Below, in pieces: positions 42,919 through 52,187 of a stretch of 64,000 bases of DNA. This DNA comes from Streptomyces coeruleorubidus (GTDB taxonomy: Bacteria > Actinomycetota > Actinomycetes > Streptomycetales > Streptomycetaceae): NCBI RefSeq assembly GCF_008705135.1, contig NZ_CP023694.1, positions 930,001 to 994,000 of the forward strand, given 5' to 3'. Both the position numbers and the translations under genes were made by a program. Numbering within the stretch: the first letter of the stretch is position 1; every line of letters begins with the position of its first letter. The notes beneath the pieces are model-generated. The model was not told the origin of the DNA. It ran no database searches and saw nothing but the letters and a program-made list of their open reading frames with translations.

Positions 42919-45363
42919 ATGGCACAGGGCACGGTCCAGGTGACGCACACCGGCACGTCGCGGTGGCGGCGCCGCACGGGTGAGTACGCATCGCTCGCCG
43001 CTGCCCTGGAGGCCGCGGCCGACGGAGACGTCCTCACGGTCGCCCCCGGCACCTACCGGGAGAACCTCGTCGTGCAGCGTGCGGTGACCCTGCGCGGCCC
43101 CGAGGGCTCCCCCGGCTCGGTGCGGATCGCGCCCGTGGACGGCGTGCCGCTGACCGTGCGCGCCTCGGCGGTGGTCCAGGACCTGCATGTGGAGGGCCAG
43201 GACGCGGCCGCCCCGGCGGTGCTGGTGGAAGAGGGCACTCCGGAGCTGAGCAACGTCCGGGTGGTCACGCGGTCGGCGGCCGGGATCGAGGTGCGCGGCA
43301 ACGCCCGGCCCACGGTCCGGCGCTGCGCCGTCGACAATCCGGCGGGCATCGGCATCGCCGTACTCGACGGCGCGGGCGGGGTGTTCGAAGAGTGCGAGGT
43401 CGTCGCGGCCGGCCAGGCGGGCGTGGCGGTGCGCGGCGGCGCCCACCCCCGTCTGGAGCGCTGCCGGGTGCACCACACCTCCGGCTCGGGCCTGTCGGCG
43501 ACCGGGGAGAACTCGGCGCTGGAGGCGGTGGGCTGCGAGATCTACGAGGTCCGGGGCAGCGGTGTGCAGATCACCGGCCGGGCCACCGCGCACCTCACCG
43601 ACTGCGATGTTCACCGCACGACGGCCGACGGGGTCACGCTCGACACGGACGCCGTGCTGACGCTGGCCGACTGCCGTATCCACGACATCCCGGAGAACGC
43701 GGTCGACCTGCGTTCCCGCTCCGTGCTCACGCTGACCCGCACCACGGTGCGGCAGTTCGGGCGCAACGGCCTGTCGGTGTGGGACCCGGGCACGCGCGTG
43801 GACGCCAACCAGTGCGAGATCTTCGACAGCACGGGCGACTACCCGGCGGTGTGGGTGAGCGACGGCGCCACCGCGGTGCTCGACTCGTGCCGGGTGCACG
43901 ACGTGCCGGACGCCCTGTTCGTCCTCGACCGCGGCTCGCGCGCCGACGTCGTCGACAGCGACCTGTCGCAGGTGCGCAATACGGCCGTGTCGGTGAGCGA
44001 CGGTGCGACAGCCCAGCTCGACGACTGCCGGATCCGGGACGCGGCGACGGGCGCCTGGTTCCGCGACCACGGCAGCGGCGGCACCCTCAGCAACTGCACG
44101 CTGGACGGCACCCAGACCGGCGTCATCGTCACCAAGGGCGCCGACCCCACGGTGGAGCGCTGCACGATCGACTCACCCGCGGAGGCGGGTGTGTACGTGT
44201 CGGCCGGAGGCCGCGGCAGCTTCCACAACTGCCGGGTGACGGGCAGCGGCGGCTACGGCTTCCATGTGATCGACGGCAGCCGTACGACGCTGCGGAAGTG
44301 CCGCACGGAGCGGTGCGCGCGCGGCGGCTACGAGTTCGCGGACAGCGGCGCGGACGCGGCGTCCGGGGCGGGCCCGCTCGTCGAGGACTGCACCAGTGAC
44401 GAGAGCGGCGGGCTGCGGACGCCCGGGGCGCGGGAGACGGCTGTGCAGACGGTGAGCCACTCCCCCGGCGGCCTGCTGGGCGCCGTCCCTGGTCAGCGCA
44501 CCGAACCGGAGCCTCCGGCCCCGGCCCCGGTCGCGGAGCCCGAGCAGTCGGCCCGTAGCTCCAAGGACGTCCTCGGTGAACTGGACGCGCTGGTCGGCCT
44601 CGAGAGCGTCAAGCGCGAGGTGCGCGCCCTCACGGACATGATCGAGGTCGGCCGGCGCCGGCAGCAGGCGGGCCTGAAGGCGGCGTCGGTCAAGCGGCAC
44701 CTGGTCTTCACCGGCTCCCCCGGTACGGGCAAGACGACGGTCGCGCGGCTGTACGGCGAGATCCTCGCGTCCCTCGGTGTGCTGGAGAAGGGCCACCTGG
44801 TCGAGGTGTCCCGGGTCGACCTGGTGGGCGAGCACATCGGCTCGACGGCGATCCGCACGCAGGAGGCCTTCGAGAAGGCGCGCGGCGGCGTGCTGTTCAT
44901 CGACGAGGCGTACGCGCTGTCCCCGGAGGACGCGGGCCGCGACTTCGGCAAGGAGGCCATCGACACGCTGGTGAAGCTGATGGAGGACCACCGGGACGCG
45001 GTCGTGGTGATCGTCGCGGGCTACACGGCCGAGATGGAGCGCTTCCTCTCGGTCAACCCCGGTGTGGCGTCCCGGTTCTCGCGGACCATCACCTTCAGCG
45101 ACTACGGCCCCGAGGACCTGCTGCGGATCGTGGAGCAGCAGGCCGAGGAGCACGAGTACCGGCTGGCGCCCGGCGCGGCTCAGGCGCTGCGGACGTACTT
45201 CACGGAGCTCCCGAAGGGCCCGGCGTTCGGCAACGGCCGTACCGCGCGGCAGACCTTCGAGGCGATGGTGGAGCGGCACGCGAGCCGGGTCGCCCAGTTC
45301 GCCGAGCCGAGCACGGACGACCTGACCCTGCTCTACGCGGAGGACCTGCCCGAGTTGCTCTGA
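42919..45363 (+). CDS. Parallel beta-helix / CbxX-type AAA ATPase fusion
   Basis: An 814-residue protein in two halves. Residues 25-470 form a right-handed parallel beta-helix: repeated coils of about 22-24 residues with the pattern (V/A)xxCxI/V and recurrent GGA/DGA turns, opening with YASLAAALEAAADGDVLTVA. Residues 550-814 are an AAA ATPase of the CbxX/EccA type: Walker A FTGSPGTGKTTVARLYGEIL (near 600), Walker B GGVLFIDEAYALSPEDAGRD (near 655), and arginine finger NPGVASRFSRTITFSDY. The helix may bind a substrate that the ATPase remodels. No ESX secretion genes are nearby. It is convergent with and overlaps the next gene by 31 nt. Confidence 0.85.
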   Translation: MAQGTVQVTHTGTSRWRRRTGEYASLAAALEAAADGDVLTVAPGTYRENLVVQRAVTLRGPEGSPGSVRIAPVDGVPLTVRASAVVQDLHVEGQDAAAPAVLVEEGTPELSNVRVVTRSAAGIEVRGNARPTVRRCAVDNPAGIGIAVLDGAGGVFEECEVVAAGQAGVAVRGGAHPRLERCRVHHTSGSGLSATGENSALEAVGCEIYEVRGSGVQITGRATAHLTDCDVHRTTADGVTLDTDAVLTLADCRIHDIPENAVDLRSRSVLTLTRTTVRQFGRNGLSVWDPGTRVDANQCEIFDSTGDYPAVWVSDGATAVLDSCRVHDVPDALFVLDRGSRADVVDSDLSQVRNTAVSVSDGATAQLDDCRIRDAATGAWFRDHGSGGTLSNCTLDGTQTGVIVTKGADPTVERCTIDSPAEAGVYVSAGGRGSFHNCRVTGSGGYGFHVIDGSRTTLRKCRTERCARGGYEFADSGADAASGAGPLVEDCTSDESGGLRTPGARETAVQTVSHSPGGLLGAVPGQRTEPEPPAPAPVAEPEQSARSSKDVLGELDALVGLESVKREVRALTDMIEVGRRRQQAGLKAASVKRHLVFTGSPGTGKTTVARLYGEILASLGVLEKGHLVEVSRVDLVGEHIGSTAIRTQEAFEKARGGVLFIDEAYALSPEDAGRDFGKEAIDTLVKLMEDHRDAVVVIVAGYTAEMERFLSVNPGVASRFSRTITFSDYGPEDLLRIVEQQAEEHEYRLAPGAAQALRTYFTELPKGPAFGNGRTARQTFEAMVERHASRVAQFAEPSTDDLTLLYAEDLPELL

Positions 45364-47726
45364 GGATCCGCCTCCGGATCGGGGCAGGGCTGCTCGGCCG
45401 TGTGCCGCGGTGCCGGCAGGTCCGGCCGCAGCCGGGCCAGCAGCTTGCGGCGCTCCTCGGCGAACGCCGGGTCCGCCTGGTAGTCGGAGTGGCCGAGGAT
45501 CGGCGCGGGCAGCGGGTGCAGGTCGTTGCGGCCGTAGGAGAGGGGATCCTGCAGCGGCACGTGGTCGACCCCGAGGTCGTGGTTGCCGGGCAGACGCACC
45601 GGGCCGCCGATGGGGTCGGTGAGCCGGTACAGGTTGCGCCAGCAGTCGACCTCCCGGTGCAGGGAACCGAGCGCGGCGGGGCCGAAGTGCGCCGGGAACC
45701 AGCGGCCGTAGAGCCGCTCCAGCGGGGAGCCGTACGTCAGCAGTGCGACGCGTTTGCGGGTGGACGGCGTGAGTTGCCAGGCCGCGGCGGCGGCGAGCAC
45801 GCTGCCCTGCGAGTGCCCGGAGATGACCAGCCGTCCGCCGGTGACGCGGGTCCAGGTCGCGATCCGCCAGGTCAGGTCGGGCACCGCGCGCTCGGCATAG
45901 CAGGGCGGGGCGAAGGGGTGGGCGGCGCGCGGCCAGAAGGTGCCGACGTCCCACAGGATGCCGATGGTGCGCCGCGCGGCGGCGTCCTTGTAGGCGCGCC
46001 TGCCCCAGGTGACGAACAGTATGAAGCCGAGGCCGATCAGCCAGGAGCCGAGGGCCTGGGCGGTCTCGGCGGCGCCGTGGACGAGGGGGTAGGTGCCCCG
46101 CGCCGCCTCGCCGGGCGTCTCGTCGGTGGCCATGGCGCCCACGAGGGCTGCGGCACCGAGCAGCAGGGTGACGCCGGAGGTGACGGCGACGATGCGGGGT
46201 CCCCGGTCGGTGAGGGAGGCCATCGCGCGGGTGTAGGCGATGCGGCGGGTGCGGGCGCGGTCCTGGGCCTCGTCCGGGTAGTCGCGGGCCACCGCCTCGC
46301 GTTCGGCGCGGGCGAGCTGCCAGGCGCGGTGGGCCAGCCAGCCGAAGAGCACCAGGAGCACCACGATCAGGGGCGGGATCACGGACGCCTGCCAGGTCAG
46401 CAGGACGGGCGGGCCGTCGATCGACGTCCCGGTGCCGTCCAGCCAGTCGGACACGCGCTGCGACACACCGCCGGACATCACCCCGCCCAGGGCGCAGGCC
46501 AGCATCGCGACGGCCGGTCCGCCGAGACCCCGCAGCACGGCCCGCCGGTCGGGGTCGGTGCGGTGCAGTGCGTGGGCGACGCCGGCGAGGACGATCACCA
46601 GCAGGCCCTGGACCAGGGCGAGACCGCCGAAGGTGGCATCACCCGGCAGCCGGCCGGCCGACTCCCAGCCGGGGCGCTCCCACCCCGCGTACAGCAGGGC
46701 GAGGGCGAGCAGGACGAGGGCGGCGAGCGGCAGGCGCCGTACGAAGCGCTCGTCGAGTTCCCGGTCGATGCGTCTCTCGCTGCGGCCCCGGCGGCAGACC
46801 ACCCACACCACGGCGACCGCGCAGGCCGCGAGGGCCGCCTCCAGGAGCAGGCCCAGGATGTTCAGTACGGCGGGGCCGCCGGGCCGGCGGTCGTGGCGGG
46901 CGGCGGCGCTGGCGACCGCGGCGGCGACCGTGACCAGCCCGGCGGCGGTGTGCGCGGCGCGCAGCCGGGCCACCAGCCGGCGTCCGTACCAGAAGCCGGG
47001 CCGGCCGAGCGCGGTCGTGCCGCCGCCGTCGTCTTCGGGCTCGGGGTCGCGGGCCAGCGGCTGCTGGGACTCGTAGTCGCTCCAGGTGCGCCGGGACAGG
47101 TACCACAGCAGGACGGTCAGGGCGGTCGGGACGAAGGACGCCAGGGCGAGCCTGCGGCCGGGGCTGCTCCACCAGCCGCCGTCCGAGACGGTGGGTGAGA
47201 GGAAGCCCAGCCAGGAGTGCCGGTCGGCGCACGCGCGCGTGCCCGCGCACTGCCAGGCCGCCAGGTCGAGGGCGACCTCGCAGGCCGCCGCGACGAGCAG
47301 CACCGTCAGGGTGAGCCCCGTGAGCCGCACCAGGAGGCCGTACAGGCGCACCGTGCGGCGGCGGCCCCGGGCGCTGGGGCGCATCCAGTGGGCGAGGTTG
47401 ACGACCATGAACGGCAGCAGCAACAGCCACAGGGCCCGGGTGCCGTTTCCGGAGGTCAGGTTGCACCAGACGTAGGCCTCGGGCACCGGTCCGTCGCGGC
47501 GGCGGTCGTCGGCGCTCTTCTCCGCGTCGACGTCGTCGGCGCGCCGGAAGACGGCCGCGATGCCGTCGCCGGTGATCCGCACCGTGCGCGGATCGTTGAG
47601 CATCTCCTGCGGCGTGGTGCCGCCCACGCCGTGGACCAGGAGTTCCAGGGCGGTCCCGGTCTCACCGGGCCGCCGGGCGGGCTGGTCGGGCCCGCCGGTC
47701 GAGTCATGTTCCCGTGCACGTTCCAC
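45333..47726 (-). CDS. Polytopic membrane protein with alpha/beta-hydrolase domain
   Basis: A 797-residue protein: LELLVHGVGGTTPQEMLNDP near the N-terminus, about nine or ten transmembrane segments in between, and a C-terminal lipase-like region with nucleophile elbow LVISGHSQGSVLAAAAAWQL and a possible catalytic His in LGHSDYQADPAF. It looks like a split alpha/beta hydrolase with a membrane insertion. GTG 47726 is chosen because GGGGGAAG lies about 9 nt upstream. The substrate may be a lipid; this is inferred only. Confidence 0.72.
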   Translation of the reverse strand: MERAREHDSTGGPDQPARRPGETGTALELLVHGVGGTTPQEMLNDPRTVRITGDGIAAVFRRADDVDAEKSADDRRRDGPVPEAYVWCNLTSGNGTRALWLLLLPFMVVNLAHWMRPSARGRRRTVRLYGLLVRLTGLTLTVLLVAAACEVALDLAAWQCAGTRACADRHSWLGFLSPTVSDGGWWSSPGRRLALASFVPTALTVLLWYLSRRTWSDYESQQPLARDPEPEDDGGGTTALGRPGFWYGRRLVARLRAAHTAAGLVTVAAAVASAAARHDRRPGGPAVLNILGLLLEAALAACAVAVVWVVCRRGRSERRIDRELDERFVRRLPLAALVLLALALLYAGWERPGWESAGRLPGDATFGGLALVQGLLVIVLAGVAHALHRTDPDRRAVLRGLGGPAVAMLACALGGVMSGGVSQRVSDWLDGTGTSIDGPPVLLTWQASVIPPLIVVLLVLFGWLAHRAWQLARAEREAVARDYPDEAQDRARTRRIAYTRAMASLTDRGPRIVAVTSGVTLLLGAAALVGAMATDETPGEAARGTYPLVHGAAETAQALGSWLIGLGFILFVTWGRRAYKDAAARRTIGILWDVGTFWPRAAHPFAPPCYAERAVPDLTWRIATWTRVTGGRLVISGHSQGSVLAAAAAWQLTPSTRKRVALLTYGSPLERLYGRWFPAHFGPAALGSLHREVDCWRNLYRLTDPIGGPVRLPGNHDLGVDHVPLQDPLSYGRNDLHPLPAPILGHSDYQADPAFAEERRKLLARLRPDLPAPRHTAEQPCPDPEADPQSNSGRSSA

Positions 47727-48018
47727 TGATTCGCACTTCCCCCGTGACACGCCGTCGGCTCTGTCCGTGCGGGCACAAGGATCTCCACTTCCGCGGCGCC
47801 GCACACCTCCCGTCACGGAATCTCTCCGATCCGTAACACTGCGGAGCGACGAGCGAGGCCCCGGGTGGCATGTACGCGACGAGCGGTCGGTGGCGCCGCC
47901 GACGCCGCGACATGCAAGGATGGGGCGTCCGCGCACCGGAGCCGGGGGAGAATGCCCTGGTTGCGGCAGGTGCGTAGGACGTGTCGGACGGCATTGAGGC
48001 GAAAGGACCGGAGCGTAC

Positions 48019-48849
48019 GTGAGCGAGAATCAGAACCTCCTCGCGGAGCAGCGGCGATCCCTGATCCTCGACGAGGTCCGCCGCCGGGGCGGTGTCCGGG
48101 TCAACGAGCTGACGCGCAAGCTCGGCGTGTCGGACATGACGGTCCGCCGCGACCTCGACGCGCTCGCCCGCCAGGGCGTGCTGGAGAAGGTGCACGGCGG
48201 CGCTGTCCCGGTGGTCGAGGCGAGTACGCACGAACCGGGTTTTGAGGCCAAGTCGGGGCTGGAGCTGACCGCCAAGGAGGACATCGCACGGGCGGCGGCC
48301 AAGCTGGTCGCCCCGGGCGCGGCGATCGCCCTGTCCGGCGGCACGACGACGTACGCGCTGGCACAGCAGCTCCTGGACGTGCCCGACCTGACGGTGGTCA
48401 CCAACTCGGTGCGGGTGGCCGACGTCTTCCACGCGGCGCAGCGCACCTCGGGTCCGCGGCAGGGCGCGGCCACGGTCGTGCTGACCGGCGGTGTGCGCAC
48501 CCCGTCCGACTCGCTGGTGGGGCCGGTCGCCGACCAGGCGATCGCGGCGCTCCACTTCGACCTGCTGTTCCTCGGGGTGCACGGCATATCGGTCGAGGCC
48601 GGCCTGTCGACGCCGAACCTCGCGGAGGCGGAGACGAACCGGCGGCTCGTGCAGTCGGCCCGGCGGGTGGTGGTGGTCGCCGACCACACCAAGTGGGGCA
48701 AGGTGGGCCTGAGTTCGTTCGCCTCGCTGGAGCGGATCGACACGCTCGTGACGGACGCCGGCCTGCCGGACGAGGCGCGCGGGGTGGTCGTGGAGCATCT
48801 GCGGCGGCTGGTGGTGGCCGGGGAGCCCGACGAAGCGGCAGACATCTGA
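48019..48849 (+). CDS. DeoR/GlpR family transcriptional regulator
   Basis: A 276-residue protein: DeoR helix-turn-helix at residues 8-60 (LAEQRRSLILDEVRRRGGVR, LGVSDMTVRRDLDAL) and a sugar-phosphate-binding DeoRC domain (AIALSGGTTTYALAQQL, LTVVTNSVRVADV, FLGVHGISVEAGLSTP). It should respond to a phosphorylated sugar. No sugar transporter or kinase is adjacent, so the regulon is elsewhere. Confidence 0.87.
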   Translation: MSENQNLLAEQRRSLILDEVRRRGGVRVNELTRKLGVSDMTVRRDLDALARQGVLEKVHGGAVPVVEASTHEPGFEAKSGLELTAKEDIARAAAKLVAPGAAIALSGGTTTYALAQQLLDVPDLTVVTNSVRVADVFHAAQRTSGPRQGAATVVLTGGVRTPSDSLVGPVADQAIAALHFDLLFLGVHGISVEAGLSTPNLAEAETNRRLVQSARRVVVVADHTKWGKVGLSSFASLERIDTLVTDAGLPDEARGVVVEHLRRLVVAGEPDEAADI

Positions 48850-48913
48850 CGGGGCGCCAGCTAGGGTGACGCTGCCGGTCATCGCCCGATCCCGTACGAG
48901 GAGGGCTTCGTCC

Positions 48914-49384
48914 ATGGCTCACCGTCTGCGCCCGGTGGGGCTCGACTTCGTCGGGACCGCGCCCGTACGGCATGTGTCCGAGCGGGAGATCTCCGCTCCG
49001 GTGGAGGCGGTCTACCGCGCGCTGGAGGACGTGCCCGGCTGGGTCGGCTGGTTCCCCCAGGTGACGGCCGCCCGTCCGATCGACGGCGGGAAGGGGCGCG
49101 ACATCCGCCTCATGGGAGGCGTCCGGTTCCGCGAGTCGGTCATCGCGGCGGAGGGACCCGAGGTGTACGCCTATCGCGTCGACGTCACCAACGTGCCCGG
49201 GGTGCGGGCGATCGCCGAGGAGTGGCGGCTCGCCCCGGCCGGTACCGGGACCCGGGTGCGGTGGACGTTCGCGACCGACGGTACGGCGGCGTACCGGCTC
49301 GCCCTGAGGCCGGTGCGGGCGGCTCAGGCCAAGGCCTTCCGGGACGCCGTCACGGCGCTGGACCGGAGGCTGGCTGCGTCGTAG
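48914..49384 (+). CDS. SRPBCC (START-like) family protein
   Basis: A 156-residue protein with the helix-grip fold: VSEREISAPVEAVYRALEDV, GWVGWFPQVTAARPIDGGKG, then GVRAIAEEWRLAPAGTGTRV and VRWTFATD, a typical polyketide cyclase/START-like pattern. The ribosome site GAGGAGGG precedes ATG 48914. It binds a small hydrophobic ligand, not identified. It follows the DeoR gene by 64 nt. Confidence 0.78.
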   Translation: MAHRLRPVGLDFVGTAPVRHVSEREISAPVEAVYRALEDVPGWVGWFPQVTAARPIDGGKGRDIRLMGGVRFRESVIAAEGPEVYAYRVDVTNVPGVRAIAEEWRLAPAGTGTRVRWTFATDGTAAYRLALRPVRAAQAKAFRDAVTALDRRLAAS

Positions 49385-49415
49385 CACCGCCTGTCGGCGG
49401 GCCCGGGGTCTCGGG

Positions 49416-50540
49416 TCAGTCGGGCCAGACGCCCGTCTTGAGCAGCGAGTCGATCGCGGCCGTGTACGGCTCGATGTCCAGCCCCTGGGCGGCCAGCCAG
49501 GTGTCCGAGTAGTACTTGTCGAGATACCGGTCCCCCGGGTCGCACAGCAGCGTCACGACGCTCCCCTGCCGTCCCTCGGACACCATCTCCGCGACGATCT
49601 TCAGCGCGCTCCACAGGCCCGTGCCGGTCGAGCCGCCCGCCTTGCGGCCGATGGCGCGCTCCAGTGCCCGTACCGCGGCGACGCTGGCCGCGTCGGGCAC
49701 CTTCATCATCCGGTCGATCGCGCCGGGCACGAAGCTCGGTTCCATACGGGGCCGGCCGATGCCCTCGATGCGGGAGCCGCAGTCGTAGGTGACGTCCGGA
49801 TCGCCGGTGGTCCAGCCCTCGAAGAAGCACGAGTTCTCGGGGTCGGCCACGCAGACGCGCGTGTCGTACTGCATGTAGTGGACGTAGCGCGCGAGGGTCG
49901 CCGAGGTGCCGCCGGTGCCCGCCGTGGCGACGATCCACGCCGGCTCGGGGAACCGCTCCATCCGCAGCTGCCGGAAGATGGATTCGGCGATGTTGTTGTT
50001 GCCGCGCCAGTCCGTGGCCCGTTCGGCGTAGGTGAACTGGTCCATGTAGTGGCCGCCGGTCTCGGCCGCGAGGCGGGCGGACTCCTCGTACATCGTGCGG
50101 GGGTCGTCCACGAAGTGGCACCGGCCGGCGTGGAACTCGATGAGGCGGATCTTCTCGGCGCTCGTCGTGCGCGGCATGACGGCGATGAAGGGCACGCCGA
50201 TGAGCTTGGCGAAGTACGCCTCGGAGACGGCCGTCGAGCCGCTGGAGGCCTCGATCACCGGACGGTCCGGCCGGATCCAGCCGTTGCAGAGGCCGTAGAG
50301 GAAGAGGGAGCGGGCGAGCCGGTGCTTGAGGCTGCCGGTGGGGTGGGTGGACTCGTCCTTCAGGTACAGGTCGATCCCCCACCGCTCCGGCAGGGGGAAA
50401 TGGAGCAGGTGCGTGTCCGCCGAGCGGTTGGCGTCGGCCTGGACTCTGCGGACGGCTTCTTTCAGCCAGGCGCGGTAGGCGGCGTCGCTGTGGTCGACGT
50501 CGAGGGTCACACCGGTCCGGGTCTGCTGGGGAGTGCTCAC
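49416..50540 (-). CDS. cds1: PLP-dependent cysteine desulfhydrase (Cds1-like)
   Basis: A 374-residue fold-type II PLP enzyme of the cysteine synthase group, like mycobacterial Cds1 (Rv3684). The Schiff-base lysine is in [19 protein letters not shown], with [38 protein letters not shown] and [20 protein letters not shown] for phosphate and substrate contacts. It should split L-cysteine into H2S, ammonia and pyruvate. GTG 50540 has AGGAGCCCCC upstream. The assignment to desulfhydrase rather than synthase is by similarity. Confidence 0.8.
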   Translation of the reverse strand: MSTPQQTRTGVTLDVDHSDAAYRAWLKEAVRRVQADANRSADTHLLHFPLPERWGIDLYLKDESTHPTGSLKHRLARSLFLYGLCNGWIRPDRPVIEASSGSTAVSEAYFAKLIGVPFIAVMPRTTSAEKIRLIEFHAGRCHFVDDPRTMYEESARLAAETGGHYMDQFTYAERATDWRGNNNIAESIFRQLRMERFPEPAWIVATAGTGGTSATLARYVHYMQYDTRVCVADPENSCFFEGWTTGDPDVTYDCGSRIEGIGRPRMEPSFVPGAIDRMMKVPDAASVAAVRALERAIGRKAGGSTGTGLWSALKIVAEMVSEGRQGSVVTLLCDPGDRYLDKYYSDTWLAAQGLDIEPYTAAIDSLLKTGVWPD

Positions 50541-50940
50541 GGGGGCTCCTAACGCTGCGCGCCGACGACGCGTCGCGCGGCCGACACCCCGATCATATGC
50601 ACCTTCCTCACGCTTCTCACCTGCATAAACGCACCTTTGAGCCCCCCAAAGCGCCCCCTGGGGCAGGGCCCGGGGCAAGGGGGCGCGTGATCAGGGGGGC
50701 GCACTTGGGTGTGTGCTCCAGGCGCCCCCAGGAGAGGGGGTCTGCTGCACTGGTGCTCGACGCCGGGTGGGGGCAGACTTCACCGCGGGACCGGGGCTCC
50801 GAACGGGGTACCGGCAGGGGTCGAAGCACCAACCGGAGCAAGCATCCGGACGGGGGCACACTGGATCAGGACACGAGCCTGTGCCGGGTACCGCGGAGAG
50901 CGGCGGCCGGTGCACCGACGCGCACAAGGGGGCGGGTGGT
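50541..50940. other. Intergenic interval with GCGCCCCC repeats
   Basis: No gene is called. It has the cds1 promoter on the minus strand, where TATGAT near 50590 may be a -10 box and GTGAG occurs twice 9 nt apart (in GTGAGAAGCGTGAG). It also holds the octamer repeats at 50651-50729. A longer frame running into the gene at 50941 begins here but is not protein-like. Confidence 0.4.
50651..50729. repeat. Four GCGCCCCC octamers in mirrored hairpins
   Basis: GCGCCCCC at 50651-50658 and 50722-50729 (plus) and GGGGGCGC at 50679-50686 and 50695-50702 (its complement). The copies can pair as two hairpins (50651-50686 and 50694-50729), or alternatively as other combinations. The arrangement resembles a folded switch or an operator cluster. 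It lies between cds1 (minus) and a small plus-strand gene. Confidence 0.5.
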
Positions 50941-51264
50941 ATGGCCGAGCCGGAGTTCAGGGCCACGGGCGTGCGGATCGGGAAGCGGCTGCGTTCGCTC
51001 ACCCGGGCCGGACAGGTCCGGATCAGCGGCGGCCGGCTCGAGCTGCTGACCAGCTACGGCAGCGAGATCGACAGCGCGCCGGTGCAGGCGGTGCGCGCCT
51101 CCAGGCCCTGGTTCGGCCCCGATGACCGGGCCACGGCGGACCTCAACGGCAATCGGTACCTGCTCACCATGGGCGACCACGACCCCGCTCCGGGCGAGCC
51201 GGGGCCGCCGGCCGCACGGCGCTTCATCGAGGCCGTGCGCAGGGCGGCGGGGCGCGGCGACTGA
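50941..51264 (+). CDS. Small conserved-looking protein, function unknown
   Basis: A 107-residue basic protein (MAEPEFRATGVRIGKRLRSL, TRAGQVRISGGRLELLTSYG, then SEIDSAPVQAVRASRPWF). The beta-rich middle with a DDRATADLNGNRYLLTMGDH segment looks like a compact PH-like or beta-sheet domain, as in other small Streptomyces proteins. ATG 50941 follows GGGGGCGGGTGGT. No catalytic motif is visible. Confidence 0.65.
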   Translation: MAEPEFRATGVRIGKRLRSLTRAGQVRISGGRLELLTSYGSEIDSAPVQAVRASRPWFGPDDRATADLNGNRYLLTMGDHDPAPGEPGPPAARRFIEAVRRAAGRGD

Positions 51265-51447
51265 GATGTCCGCGAGTTGCGGTCCCTTACCCCCTGCGCC
51301 ACTCTGGTCTCACGTCACTCTGGGTTTACCGGCGATAACGCTGCGAACCAGCCCGCCGGCCACGACAGCGGGCGACAGCGTCACGAAGGCGCCCTGCTGG
51401 ATCCGAACTCCGTGTTCTTCCGGACCTCACGTCGGGGAGTCGCAGCC

Positions 51448-51981
51448 GTGATCAGCTATCCAAGCAGGCACTGCACGGTGGAGCTCCAAGCCCTGCCGTC
51501 GCGGATCGGCCAGGTCCGCAGAATCGTCTCTGCGCAGTTGCGCTACTGGCATCTGGACGCTCTGATCGACCGGGCCTCGCTCGGCGTGACGGAGCTGTTG
51601 TCCAACGTCCACCGGCATGCCCAGCCCGACAAGACGTGCACCGTCGAGATAGAGCTGCTGCTCGACCGGCTCACGGTCTCGGTGCGCGACCACGACCCAC
51701 GGATGCCCGTGATCGACGACGCCGAGCCGCTGGCGACCTGCGGGCGCGGGCTCGCGATGGTGGCCGCCATGAGCGAGAGCTGGGGCGTCCGGCCGGACGG
51801 CGAGTCCGGCAAGGTCGTCTGGTTCACCCTCCCGACGTCCTCCGCCCCGGTCGCGGCGCCGTCGCGCCGGGCCCGGCGCACGGTCCTGGAGAAACCCGCG
51901 CGCAGGTTCGCGGAGGTCGGGCACACCACCGACGGGCTACGGCCCGAACATGCTCCCGCCCGGTCCGCCGTTGCCGGTTGA
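51448..51981 (+). CDS. HATPase_c_2 anti-sigma-like ATP-binding protein
   Basis: A 177-residue protein with a GHKL-type ATPase fold as in RsbW/SpoIIAB: the N box GVTELLSNVHRHAQPDKTCT (near residue 50), the G1 region LLDRLTVSVRDHDPRMPV, and the G2 region ATCGRGLAMVAAMSESWGV. The last 35 residues are a basic tail. GTG 51448 has GGGGAG upstream. It probably binds an anti-sigma antagonist or sigma factor; no partner is adjacent. Confidence 0.83.
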   Translation: MISYPSRHCTVELQALPSRIGQVRRIVSAQLRYWHLDALIDRASLGVTELLSNVHRHAQPDKTCTVEIELLLDRLTVSVRDHDPRMPVIDDAEPLATCGRGLAMVAAMSESWGVRPDGESGKVVWFTLPTSSAPVAAPSRRARRTVLEKPARRFAEVGHTTDGLRPEHAPARSAVAG

Positions 51982-52097
51982 CCGGGCGGTGACCACCGTT
52001 CGCACGGCGGTTGCCACCGGGTGACGTTCGCCGCCGCGCGCACGTCACCCGGTGACGGCGGCGCGGAACCACTCGGCGTGCGCCCGCCGCCTTCCCG

Positions 52098-52183
52098 GCG
52101 TGGCATCCGACCGGGGCGACGCGTCGCATCCGGCCGGGGCGACGCGTGGCATCCGGCCGGGGCGACGCGTGGCATCCGGCCGG
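52098..52183. repeat. 23-bp tandem repeat, about 3.7 copies
   Basis: The unit cgcgtggcatccggccgggg-cga repeats: copy 1 ends 52119 with CCGACC, copy 2 is 52120-52142 (CGCGTCGCATC variant), copy 3 is 52143-52165, and partial copy 4 is 52166-52183. Each unit contains a CCGGCCGG-like palindrome. It sits between the anti-sigma gene (ending 51981) and the convergent SHOCT gene (ending 52188), so it may act as a terminator cluster. Confidence 0.75.
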
Positions 52184-52187
52184 ATGT

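Noticed and set aside
50713..50940. N-terminal extension of the small gene at 50941
   Set aside because: The extension is of low complexity and overlaps the octamer repeats; the ATG at 50941 has its own ribosome site.
52098..52183. Possible CRISPR-like array
   Set aside because: The units are directly adjacent with no spacers and no cas genes are present, so it is a simple tandem repeat.
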